Source: Caldichromatium japonicum (lineage in GTDB: Bacteria > Pseudomonadota > Gammaproteobacteria > Chromatiales > Chromatiaceae). From it: a stretch of 64,000 nucleotides of DNA. The first letter of the stretch is position 1. Each line of letters opens with the position of its first letter. The position numbers and the translations under genes were made by a program. The notes beneath the pieces were generated by a model that saw nothing but the letters and a program-made list of their open reading frames with translations, was not told the origin of the DNA and searched no databases. The DNA is taken from the NCBI RefSeq assembly GCF_011290485.1, contig NZ_CP048029.1, positions 2,862,501 through 2,926,500 of the forward strand. The letters run 5' to 3'. Below, one piece after another: positions 7,823-15,406 of the stretch.

Positions 7823-10800
7823 GGAGCGACCTCGGCAAGTAGACGTTCTAAGGTTGCGCGCGCCTGGGCACTTGAAAAATACCGCTCGATATTGGCAATC
7901 CCTCCCTGGCGCAGGCGCTCCCAGAGCTCCTGGTCGCGATAGAGGCGCACCACGCACTCAGCGAATGCGGCGGCATCAGGGGCGATCAGGACATCGCGTT
8001 CATGGCTCAATGCCATCCCCTCGGCGGCTAGGGGTGTTGCCACCACCGGCACACCATAGGCCATGCTTTGGTTGATCTTGCCCTTGACACCTGCCCCATA
8101 GCGCAGCGGGGCGATCGACAGGCGCGCGCGATCGAACAAGGGCCGGACGTCCTCGACATAGCCCAGGACATGGAGACCGCGCTCAGGGGCATGCAGCGAT
8201 TGGATGACAGGCGGCGGTCGGCTGCCGACGATCAGGGTGGGGACGGGGCCGAGCGATCTGAGGACCTCGGGCAGCACCTTGGCGACATAATAGCGAACCG
8301 CATCGACGTTGGGATCATGATTGAACCCGCCGATGAACAGGATAGCATCGCGGGCGGCAAAGGGTGCGGGGGTGGGGTCCGGGTCATGGATATTGCTCAG
8401 GCGCTCAATGCGCGCCTGCGGTAGCTCTTGGGCCAAGAGCGCTTGTTCGGCGGGGCTCACGACCAGGGTCAGATCGGCGCCTTCGATCAGAGCCAACTCT
8501 TGACGCTTGCGCCAAGCAGCGCGTTTATATGCCGCCGGATCGTTTGTCAGCTCGGCGGCGCGCTGTTCACGCAGAAAATGCAGATCAACGGTATCAAACC
8601 AGACGCGCGCTTGGGGCGCATATTCGCGCACCAGGTCCAAATACTGACCAGCGACCAGGACGCGGCTGAGGATGACGAGGTCGTACTCCGCCCCTCGTCG
8701 TTCGAGATGGTGCTGGACCGAGGTGATCTCGGGGGTAGCCAAGACCTCGACCCCGCGGAGCATGAGCTGGGTCCTATAGGGCTCGACGGGCTCCAGGTTG
8801 GAGGGGATGAAGGTCACCCGCCAGCCCAATCCGATCAGGATCTCAAGCAGCCGCCACATCCGCAGTGAGCCCGAGTCCTGGTCTGGCATCAGCATCACCG
8901 CATCGATCACCAGGACGCGGTGGTGGTGGATCGCCGTGGTTACAGCGCAGCGGCTCGGGTGGACCAGGCTGACCTCCGGCCAGGCATAGAGGCCAAACCC
9001 CTGGGCGCGAAGCTGCTCCAAGAATCCCGCAAGGGTCGAGATGGATGGGCCCTTTTCCGCCAAGACCCGCTCGACCGCCCGACGGTTCAAGACCAGGCCC
9101 GGGGCTGAGGCGCCATCGACTAGACGAGGTGCGCCATAGGCAGGTGCCTCGGGGTCGTCGCCTGCACCGAACGGCTGGAGCGCCCCATTGGGCCCGCGCA
9201 CCTGACCGAACTCGAGCAACCGCCCATCGGCGCCAATGAGCCTCGGGCGCAGCGCCCCTACTGGCACTGCAGCATCAGCCAGGAGGCGAGGCGCATGGAG
9301 CAAACGCCACAACCAGTCTTGCGGCTTGGCCTCCAGACAATCGAGCTCCATCAGCCAAGCGGCAGGTGTGGCCTCGATGATCGCTCGATATCGACCCGCG
9401 ACATCTGAGCCCGAGATCCCGAGGTGTTTGATCCCAGGGGCACAACGCCCTAGGAGCGGGCCGAGGGGATCGCCCTCCGGATAAACGACCAGCACCTCGA
9501 AGGGGGGGACATGGCGGCTGTAGAGCAGGTCCTCGAGGGTCCAGAAGGTGTGGACACAGGCATGCGCGCTATCGACGATCAGGGCAAATTGGGGCGTGGC
9601 CAAGGCATGGGTGCGCCCCGCCTGGTTGTCCAAGTCACCAGGCGCAGGTAGAGCGGCTGTTGGGGCGCTGGCTATCGGAGGCGCCGTGGTGCCCTCCCCT
9701 GCCCCTTCCATGCCCGAAGAGAGGGACGGGTTCCGTCCCCCGCTCTCCTTCTGGGAAAGGGGGTGAGGGTGGGGGGCGCCTGAACAGAACCTGGCGATCC
9801 GCGCCGCCTGCCACAGGGTGCGCAGGCTAGGCCGCTGGGGGTCTCGGCGCAGCCTGGCGATGAGGACCTGAGCAATCGGCCAAGGGCCGTGGAACCGGGC
9901 GATCTCGGTGAGATGGACTGCATGCGCGCGCAGGCGGTCTAAAGGTGCGCCGAGTGGGGCCAGACGTTTCTGGAGCCAGGCATCTAGACCCGCGGTCAAC
10001 TCGTCTAACCAGACTAAACAACCTGCCAAGGAGCGCCCGCGTTCCAGATCCTTGCGACATTGCAGGGCAGCGCGCAACGACCAAACGCCGAGTAGATCCA
10101 GAAGCTCCCGCTCCCTTTGGAGAGAGGATTCAATATATTCCAGACGCGCCCGCAGTCCCTGGATCTCGGACTGCAAGGTGCGTTTTTCGGCATCCCACAA
10201 GGCCGCGCGCACCTGAAGCTCGCCATGTGCGGTGCGCAGGTGATGGAACTCAGCGAGCTGTTTCTCATATCTCTGGCGCTCGGACTCGCAGTGCGCGCGC
10301 AACGCCTCATACATCGGTCGATGCTTGGCATATTCGGCGATCCTCAACACCTGCTCGGGCGTCCAACGGGCACGCCATTTGGCAAAAAAGGCCGCCAATC
10401 CCGGATCGATCCGCCGATCCTCGCCTCCCTGTACCCCAAAGCCGCCGCCGCCCTGGATGCGATAGACGCCGGTCACCCGATCGACACGGACCAGGGAGGT
10501 CAGGGCGCTCACCTGCACCCAGAAGTCCCAATCCTCATAGACCGCAAGCGACTCATCGAACCTGATCCCCTGCGCGATCAGTCTGTGATCAAAGAGCACT
10601 GCATGGATGGGAAGATAGTTTTCGATGAGCAGGCGCACCGGGTCGTATGGCTGATTGAAGACATGGACGACCTCCCAGTCGCCTTGCGCCCTCTGTCTGC
10701 GGCACTCGATCCCCGCATAGGCCGCAAGCGCATCCTCCCGCCCTTGGAGAGACTCGACGAGACCAGCGAGATGCTCAGGTAGGAGCCAGTCGTCGTCGTC

Positions 10801-11082
10801 GAGAAAGAGCAAGAGATCCCCTTGTGCTGCATCGAGCCCGAGATTGGCCGCCTCGCCGCGTCTCAGACGCCGTCCGTGGCCTATGACCCGCGCTGGAAAG
10901 GGGCCGCAGCGTTCGATCGATTGCGGTGCGCCTGTCCCCAGGGCATCGATCAACACGACCTCGACCCGCGGATAGGTCTGTGTGGCGACCGAATCCAGCG
11001 CCTCTTGTAAGGTCGAGCGCCAAAGGGTGCGGATCAGGACCGAGATGAGCGGCTGAGCGAGGGATTCGCGGTATTGCGGCAT
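7819..11082 (-). CDS. Giant multi-domain glycosyltransferase (GT2 + coiled coil + GT2-like + GT4)
   Basis: A 1087-residue protein. Residues about 10-215 are a GT2 fold (ISVLIRTLWR, then the FLDDDDWLLPEHL DxD-type site). About 250-330 is a charged coiled coil, and a repeat-derived linker sits at about 436-464. About 490-700 looks like a degenerate GT2 domain (LIVDSAH, MELDCLEAK). About 725-1085 is a GT-B/GT4 domain (IGGFNHDPNVDA, YGAGVKGKINQSMAYGVPVV). Such chains usually build O-antigen-like or capsule-like glycans. The stop overlaps the next glycosyltransferase gene by 4 nt, so the two are one translational unit. It is separated by 81 nt from the DUF2802 gene that ends the flagellar locus, so read-through from that locus is possible. 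Confidence 0.8.
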   Translation of the reverse strand: MPQYRESLAQPLISVLIRTLWRSTLQEALDSVATQTYPRVEVVLIDALGTGAPQSIERCGPFPARVIGHGRRLRRGEAANLGLDAAQGDLLLFLDDDDWLLPEHLAGLVESLQGREDALAAYAGIECRRQRAQGDWEVVHVFNQPYDPVRLLIENYLPIHAVLFDHRLIAQGIRFDESLAVYEDWDFWVQVSALTSLVRVDRVTGVYRIQGGGGFGVQGGEDRRIDPGLAAFFAKWRARWTPEQVLRIAEYAKHRPMYEALRAHCESERQRYEKQLAEFHHLRTAHGELQVRAALWDAEKRTLQSEIQGLRARLEYIESSLQRERELLDLLGVWSLRAALQCRKDLERGRSLAGCLVWLDELTAGLDAWLQKRLAPLGAPLDRLRAHAVHLTEIARFHGPWPIAQVLIARLRRDPQRPSLRTLWQAARIARFCSGAPHPHPLSQKESGGRNPSLSSGMEGAGEGTTAPPIASAPTAALPAPGDLDNQAGRTHALATPQFALIVDSAHACVHTFWTLEDLLYSRHVPPFEVLVVYPEGDPLGPLLGRCAPGIKHLGISGSDVAGRYRAIIEATPAAWLMELDCLEAKPQDWLWRLLHAPRLLADAAVPVGALRPRLIGADGRLLEFGQVRGPNGALQPFGAGDDPEAPAYGAPRLVDGASAPGLVLNRRAVERVLAEKGPSISTLAGFLEQLRAQGFGLYAWPEVSLVHPSRCAVTTAIHHHRVLVIDAVMLMPDQDSGSLRMWRLLEILIGLGWRVTFIPSNLEPVEPYRTQLMLRGVEVLATPEITSVQHHLERRGAEYDLVILSRVLVAGQYLDLVREYAPQARVWFDTVDLHFLREQRAAELTNDPAAYKRAAWRKRQELALIEGADLTLVVSPAEQALLAQELPQARIERLSNIHDPDPTPAPFAARDAILFIGGFNHDPNVDAVRYYVAKVLPEVLRSLGPVPTLIVGSRPPPVIQSLHAPERGLHVLGYVEDVRPLFDRARLSIAPLRYGAGVKGKINQSMAYGVPVVATPLAAEGMALSHERDVLIAPDAAAFAECVVRLYRDQELWERLRQGGIANIERYFSSAQARATLERLLAEVAP
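9691..9771 (-). repeat. Dispersed palindromic repeat absorbed into a coding linker (copy B)
   Basis: This is the longest copy of the CCCTCACCCC...CTCTCC...GGGGAGGG family in the window, read in frame as a PHPHPLSQKESGG...GAGEG linker between the coiled-coil/helical part and the second glycosyltransferase-like domain of the 1087-residue protein. The flanking domains are intact, so the insertion was tolerated. Confidence 0.6.
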
Positions 11083-11163
11083 GGGCTAGGGCTTGAGCAA
11101 CATAGAGGTAGGCAGACGCGATGCGCGCCCGCAACATAAGGGGATGATACAACAGCCGCAGAG

Positions 11164-11637
11164 TCAGCGCGCCTTGGGCTGATCTTGCGCTAGGCTTGCG
11201 CCATGCAGGCTGAATAAGAGATCAACCTCGGCTTGGGTCAGGCCACAGAGCCTGCGGACCTCGTGTCGCCCATGCCCTAGACGGATCAGTTCGATGGCGC
11301 GCAGATATAACCCCTCGTCGGCTGTGCGCAAACGTAGCTCGCTGTGCTGCTCAGCGAGACGGTCAAGCGCTCGCTGCACGCTCGCTTGATGCTGGCCCTG
11401 ATCGATGACATCCTCGGCGACGGCCTTGATCGCGCCATGCAGGGCGAGCACCGCGGTCTCAAAGCCCTCCTGTTCGCGGCGCAAGCCCTGGATCTGCGCC
11501 TCGAGCGCGCGCACCCGCCGTCCCGCCCGCCAACCGAGGAGCATGGCCCAGAGCGCCATTAATATGGCCAAAAGAGCAAACCACAGGGGCTCCACTCCCC
11601 AGAAGACCGCGCCGAGCGCCTCGATCCACTCAGGCAT
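11164..11637 (-). CDS. DUF2802 membrane protein of the flagellar/chemotaxis locus
   Basis: 157 residues: an N-terminal transmembrane helix (about 15-36), a coiled coil (about 40-110), and a C-terminal helix-turn-helix-like end (RAIELIRLGHGRHEVRRLCG...AEVDLL) typical of DUF2802. Proteins of this family follow cheW in Pseudomonas-type flagellar loci, as here. Function is not established. The ATG overlaps the end of the Arg-rich gene upstream by 8 nt, indicating coupled translation. This is the last gene of the flagellar/chemotaxis run. Confidence 0.8.
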   Translation of the reverse strand: MPEWIEALGAVFWGVEPLWFALLAILMALWAMLLGWRAGRRVRALEAQIQGLRREQEGFETAVLALHGAIKAVAEDVIDQGQHQASVQRALDRLAEQHSELRLRTADEGLYLRAIELIRLGHGRHEVRRLCGLTQAEVDLLFSLHGASLAQDQPKAR

Positions 11638-12034
11638 AGTCGTCGATCAGCCGGCCATGCCTTGGTGTCGTCGTTGGGAGGGTATCGTCGGGCTGCGCAG
11701 CCGTGTTCTGCAAGGCGGCACGCCGGTCGCCCTGCCGTCGCTCAACTTGACGCCGATCGCCTTGACGCCGATCCTGTACCCGCCGTTCGGTCCCGAGCCG
11801 CGGGGCCTGGCGCCGGTCCTCCGAACGGCGCTCGGCAGCCCGGCGCTCCTTGGTTCGGCGTTCACCCTGACGCCGCTCGCTCTGACGCCGCTCGCCTGCC
11901 GCCGTTTCTCGATCCAGCGGACGGCGCAAGAGCCAGGTGCGCCGGCGTTCGAGCCGCCGCTCTTGGTCAGTACCCAGATCGCGCGCCGGTGTCTGGGATT
12001 GGACGGGTTTGAGGTCTCTGATCCGCTCGCTCAT
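11630..12034 (-). CDS. Arg-rich pentad-repeat protein, [E/D]RRxx
   Basis: 134 residues, not recognised as a named family. The middle (about 48-107) is a run of about twelve 5-residue units of the form E/D-R-R-x-x (ERRQS, ERRQG, ERRTK, ERRAA, ERRSE, DRRQA and so on), one of them degenerate (PRLGT). It ends in a short tail, GRLIDDYA. It has no signal peptide or membrane segment and is very basic. A good ribosome site (GAGGGG) precedes the ATG, and the stop overlaps the DUF2802 start by 8 nt, so it is probably a real, expressed gene. It occupies the slot between cheW and the DUF2802 gene. RNA binding, polar targeting or a structural helix are possible roles, none shown. Confidence 0.65.
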   Translation of the reverse strand: MSERIRDLKPVQSQTPARDLGTDQERRLERRRTWLLRRPLDRETAAGERRQSERRQGERRTKERRAAERRSEDRRQAPRLGTERRVQDRRQGDRRQVERRQGDRRAALQNTAAQPDDTLPTTTPRHGRLIDDYA

Positions 12035-12103
12035 TGCCGCCCCTCAAAGAGATCGCTGCTGCCCTCATCCATCTATCGGCGCTAGCAGACGAAACCCAAG
12101 GGC

Positions 12104-12586
12104 TCAGAGCTCGCGCAGGGTTGTCCATTCCTCGTCGGAGAGCAGTTTATTGAGATCGATCAGGATGGTCAGGCCATCGCCCGAGCTGGTAACACCCAGG
12201 ATAAAGCGGCTGGTCTGTTCATTGCCGACCGCAGGGGCAGGATCAACGGCATCCTCAGGGATCTGGACCACCTCGGCCACCGAATCGACCAGGATACCAA
12301 TGTTTTGGCGATCGACATCGATGATCACGATGCGCGAGGCCTCATCGGGCTCGCGCATCGGCAGACCGAGACGCCGCCGCGCATCGATCACGGTGACCAC
12401 ATCACCGCGTAGATTGATGATCCCCAGGATATAGTCGGGCACCCCGGGGACGGGCGTGATGTCGGGGACCTTTAAGACCTCCTGGACCTGGAGCACATCG
12501 ATCGCATAGGTCTCATCAGCCAGACTGAAGGTCACATAGGTCGATGAGCGGCCACCCGGCCCTGCCCGCGATTCCGATCCATTCAT
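12104..12586 (-). CDS. cheW: Chemotaxis coupling protein CheW
   Basis: 160 residues with one CheW (SH3-like) domain from about 15 to 150: YVTFSLADETYAIDVLQVQEVL, then NLRGDVVTVIDARRRLGL, and the IGILVDSVAEVV segment. It couples methyl-accepting chemoreceptors to the kinase CheA in the cytoplasmic array. A GAGG ribosome site precedes the ATG. It lies 75 nt downstream of motD. In Pseudomonas-type loci a ParA/ParP pair normally sits between motD and cheW; it is absent here. Confidence 0.95.
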   Translation of the reverse strand: MNGSESRAGPGGRSSTYVTFSLADETYAIDVLQVQEVLKVPDITPVPGVPDYILGIINLRGDVVTVIDARRRLGLPMREPDEASRIVIIDVDRQNIGILVDSVAEVVQIPEDAVDPAPAVGNEQTSRFILGVTSSGDGLTILIDLNKLLSDEEWTTLREL

Positions 12587-12661
12587 AGGTATAGCCTCAG
12601 TGATTAGGATTGATTGAGTATGGCGGATGCGCGCCTCCCGCGCGCCAGGTCTTGGATGGAC

Positions 12662-13573
12662 TCAGGGTCGCGCACCCGATCCTGACTCCCAGTCCGCACG
12701 CAGACGCTCGGGTTCGACCAGGGCGCTTGAGCGCGTCTCGCTGAGCGCTGGCAGCACGATGATCGAGACCCGGCGATTGCGCGCCCGCCCTGCCTCGGTT
12801 GCATTGCTCTCGATGGGATGGAACTCACCGTAGCCAATGGCGACCATACGATCGGGTTCCACCCCATTCTGGGCGAACAGATTGACCACGGTCGCCGCCC
12901 GCCCCGAGGAAAGCTCCCAATTGGAGGGATAGATCACATTGCTGATCGGACGGTTGTCGGTATGTCCCTCGACATGGATGCGTATATCGTGGCCCTTCAG
13001 CACCTCTGCCAGCTCGGTGAGCAGCGGGCGCGCGCCGGCATCCAGGGTCGCCGAGCCGCTCGAAAACAGCAGGTTGCTGTTGATCGCCACCTCGATCCAA
13101 TAGGGCTGGCGCTTGATCTGGATACGCCCGTCTTCAACCAGCTCGCCCATGGTCGCCTGGATTTCATTGGACATCGTCTGGATCTCGCTTGCGATCCGCT
13201 CGCGTTCTTCCTTGGATACCTGCCCCAAGATGGCGGCAAGGGCCACTGCAGTCGGCGACGGCGGGTCCATTTCGGTCGGCTGTTGGGGCATCTGACCCGA
13301 GATCAATTCGGGGGGACTGAGAGAGCGCGGTACATCCTCGCTCACCGGCGATTCCTCGAGCGTCGGCTCGCCGATCTGGATGGGATCGACCGCTGTCTGG
13401 ACGCTAAAGGCGGTGCTCAGCGACTGGGAAAGCACCTGATATTTGTCGGCATCGACCACCGAGACGGCATACATAGCGATGAAAAAGGCCAACAGTAGGG
13501 TCAAGAGATCGCCATAGGGGATCGCCCAGGCCTCATGATGGAGGTGTTCGTCGCTGGGTCTACGCCGCGCCAT
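12662..13573 (-). CDS. motD: Flagellar stator protein MotD (MotB family)
   Basis: 303 residues. A single transmembrane helix near the N-terminus (about 20-42) follows the conserved AIPYGDLLTLLLAFFIAM, whose Asp is the proton-binding residue of stator B subunits. A plug/linker comes next, then an OmpA-like peptidoglycan-binding domain (about 160-285) with HVEGHTDNRPI and the NWELSSGRAATVV helix. It anchors the MotC/MotD stator to the wall and forms the ion path with MotC. It lies 9 nt after motC. Confidence 0.92.
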   Translation of the reverse strand: MARRRPSDEHLHHEAWAIPYGDLLTLLLAFFIAMYAVSVVDADKYQVLSQSLSTAFSVQTAVDPIQIGEPTLEESPVSEDVPRSLSPPELISGQMPQQPTEMDPPSPTAVALAAILGQVSKEERERIASEIQTMSNEIQATMGELVEDGRIQIKRQPYWIEVAINSNLLFSSGSATLDAGARPLLTELAEVLKGHDIRIHVEGHTDNRPISNVIYPSNWELSSGRAATVVNLFAQNGVEPDRMVAIGYGEFHPIESNATEAGRARNRRVSIIVLPALSETRSSALVEPERLRADWESGSGARP

Positions 13574-13582
13574 ACCGAGTCA

Positions 13583-14326
13583 TCATCTTTGGATAAAGCC
13601 GAGGAGTTTATGTTCGATGTTGCGCGGATTCTCCCCTTCGGCAATGGCCACCAAACCCTCGAGGATCATGGTCTGATAGTTGATACGCGCCTGGATGAGC
13701 GATTTAAGCTTACTGGCCACAGGCAAAAAGAACAGGTTGGCTAGCCCCACCCCATAGATGGTCGCCACGAATGCCGCGGCGATCCCCGGCCCTAAGCGCC
13801 CGGGCGCGGTCAGGTTTTGCATCACTGCCATCAGCCCCATGACCGCGCCGATAATCCCCAGTGTTGGGGAGTAGGTCCCCATGCTCTCAAAGACCCGCGC
13901 GCCCTGTAGATCAAAGGATTCGCTATTGTCCAAGTCCGATTCCAAGACCTGCCGCAGGCTTTGGGGCTCAGCACCATCGACCAAGAGTTGCAATCCTTTG
14001 CGCACGAATGGATCGGGTTCATGCTCCGAGCGTTCCTCCAGACTCAGGAGCCCCTCCTTGCGCGAGAGATGCGACCAGACGACGATCTGTTTGATCATGG
14101 CCTCAAGGTCCAGGCGCGGTGGCTTAAAGACCCAAGGAAACATGCGGAGCGCATGGGCGAAGACGGGGGCGCGCGTCTGTAGCAGGGTGGCGCCCAGGGT
14201 ACCCACGACCACGATCAGAAAGGCAGCCAGATTCCACAGTGCACCCAGCGAGCTGCCCTTGGCGACGATCCCGCCGAGGATGGCCACCAAGCCGAGCAAG
14301 AGCCCGCTGAGGCTCAGGACGTCCAT
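13583..14326 (-). CDS. motC: Flagellar stator protein MotC (MotA family)
   Basis: 247 residues with the four membrane helices of MotA-type subunits: two near the N-terminus, a large cytoplasmic loop with charged residues for contact with FliG (about 60-140), and two helices at about 150-205 (SPTLGIIGAVMGLMAV; GIAAAFVATIYGVGLANLF). With MotD it forms a torque-generating stator distinct from MotAB, encoded at 40-41.8 kb. The gap to cheB is 3 nt, so it belongs to the che-mot unit. Confidence 0.93.
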   Translation of the reverse strand: MDVLSLSGLLLGLVAILGGIVAKGSSLGALWNLAAFLIVVVGTLGATLLQTRAPVFAHALRMFPWVFKPPRLDLEAMIKQIVVWSHLSRKEGLLSLEERSEHEPDPFVRKGLQLLVDGAEPQSLRQVLESDLDNSESFDLQGARVFESMGTYSPTLGIIGAVMGLMAVMQNLTAPGRLGPGIAAAFVATIYGVGLANLFFLPVASKLKSLIQARINYQTMILEGLVAIAEGENPRNIEHKLLGFIQR

Positions 14327-14329
14327 CGC

Positions 14330-15406
14330 TCAGCAGAAACCCTTGATCAGGGCGGGCCCGACCTCCTTGAGCGGCAGGATCTGGTCAGCAAGCCCGGCCT
14401 CGATGATCGCTGCCGGCATCCCGAACACCACACAGCTTGCCGCGTCCTGGGCCCAGATCTGCGCCCCATTGGCCTTAAGCTCGCGCGCCCCTTCGCGCCC
14501 GTCCGCCCCCATCCCCGTCAGGACGACGGCCAAGACCTGACCGCGCAGCGCTGTCACAGCTGAGCGGAAGGTGATATCGACGCTGGGTTTATAGATGGTC
14601 CCCGGGGGGCTGTCCTCGATCCGTACCCGCGTCTGTGACCCGCCTTCGAGGATCATCTGCATCCCACCCGGGGCCAAGAGCGCACAGCCCGGCTTCAAGA
14701 CATCGCCGCTGATAGCCTCTTTGACCTCGATCTGACAGAGGTTGTTCAAGCGTTCAGCGAATGCGGGGGTGAAGCTGGCCGGCATGTGCTGGATCAGGGC
14801 GATCGGCAGCGGAAAATTCTTAGGCAGGACCTTCAACACCTCTTGCAGGGCCACGGGTCCGCCGGTCGAGGTGCCGATCAGGACCGCGCGCAGATTGCGC
14901 AATGCAGTCGGCGCCGCCGGGGGACGGGGGGCGACCGGCACCACAGGACGCGGCGCCGGCTGGGGTGCACGTTCTGCGGCCGGTACACCTGGGGAACGGC
15001 GCAGCAACCGACTGCGCCCGAGTGCCCGCACCCGCTGACGCAAGAGCATCTTGGCCGATTCCTCATCCCTGGCGATGTCGCTCAAGCGCTTGGGGAGAAA
15101 GTCCATCGCCCCAGCGTCGAGCGCATCCAGGGTCGCCTTAGCGCCCTCGGTGGTCAGGGTTGAGAACATCAGGATCGGGCGCGGCGATTCGGCCATGATC
15201 CGCCGGACTGCGGTGATGCCATCCATCACCGGCATCTCGATGTCCATAGTGACGACATCGGGGTCGAGCTGCTTGACGACCTCGATCGCCTCCTGGCCAT
15301 TGGCTGCGGTCCCCACCACCTCGATCCCGGCATCGGCATTGAGGATCTCGACGATACGCCGGCGGAAAAAACCCGAATCATCGACTACGACAACGCGTAG
15401 GCTCAT
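14330..15406 (-). CDS. cheB: Chemotaxis methylesterase/glutamine deamidase CheB
   Basis: 358 residues: a receiver domain (1-125) with phospho-acceptor Asp55 in VVTMDIEMP, a Pro/Arg-rich linker (about 135-170), and a catalytic methylesterase domain. The catalytic Ser180 is in IGTSTGG, His207 in [16 protein letters not shown], and the third triad residue is in the GMGADGREG segment. It demethylates receptor glutamates for adaptation. The ATG overlaps the cheA stop by 4 nt. The opposing methyltransferase CheR is not in this window. Confidence 0.96.
   Translation of the reverse strand: MSLRVVVVDDSGFFRRRIVEILNADAGIEVVGTAANGQEAIEVVKQLDPDVVTMDIEMPVMDGITAVRRIMAESPRPILMFSTLTTEGAKATLDALDAGAMDFLPKRLSDIARDEESAKMLLRQRVRALGRSRLLRRSPGVPAAERAPQPAPRPVVPVAPRPPAAPTALRNLRAVLIGTSTGGPVALQEVLKVLPKNFPLPIALIQHMPASFTPAFAERLNNLCQIEVKEAISGDVLKPGCALLAPGGMQMILEGGSQTRVRIEDSPPGTIYKPSVDITFRSAVTALRGQVLAVVLTGMGADGREGARELKANGAQIWAQDAASCVVFGMPAAIIEAGLADQILPLKEVGPALIKGFC

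Noticed and set aside
11720..11890. CRISPR-like array from the regularly spaced repeats
   Set aside because: The units are 15 nt with no spacers and are in-frame codons of the Arg-rich pentads.
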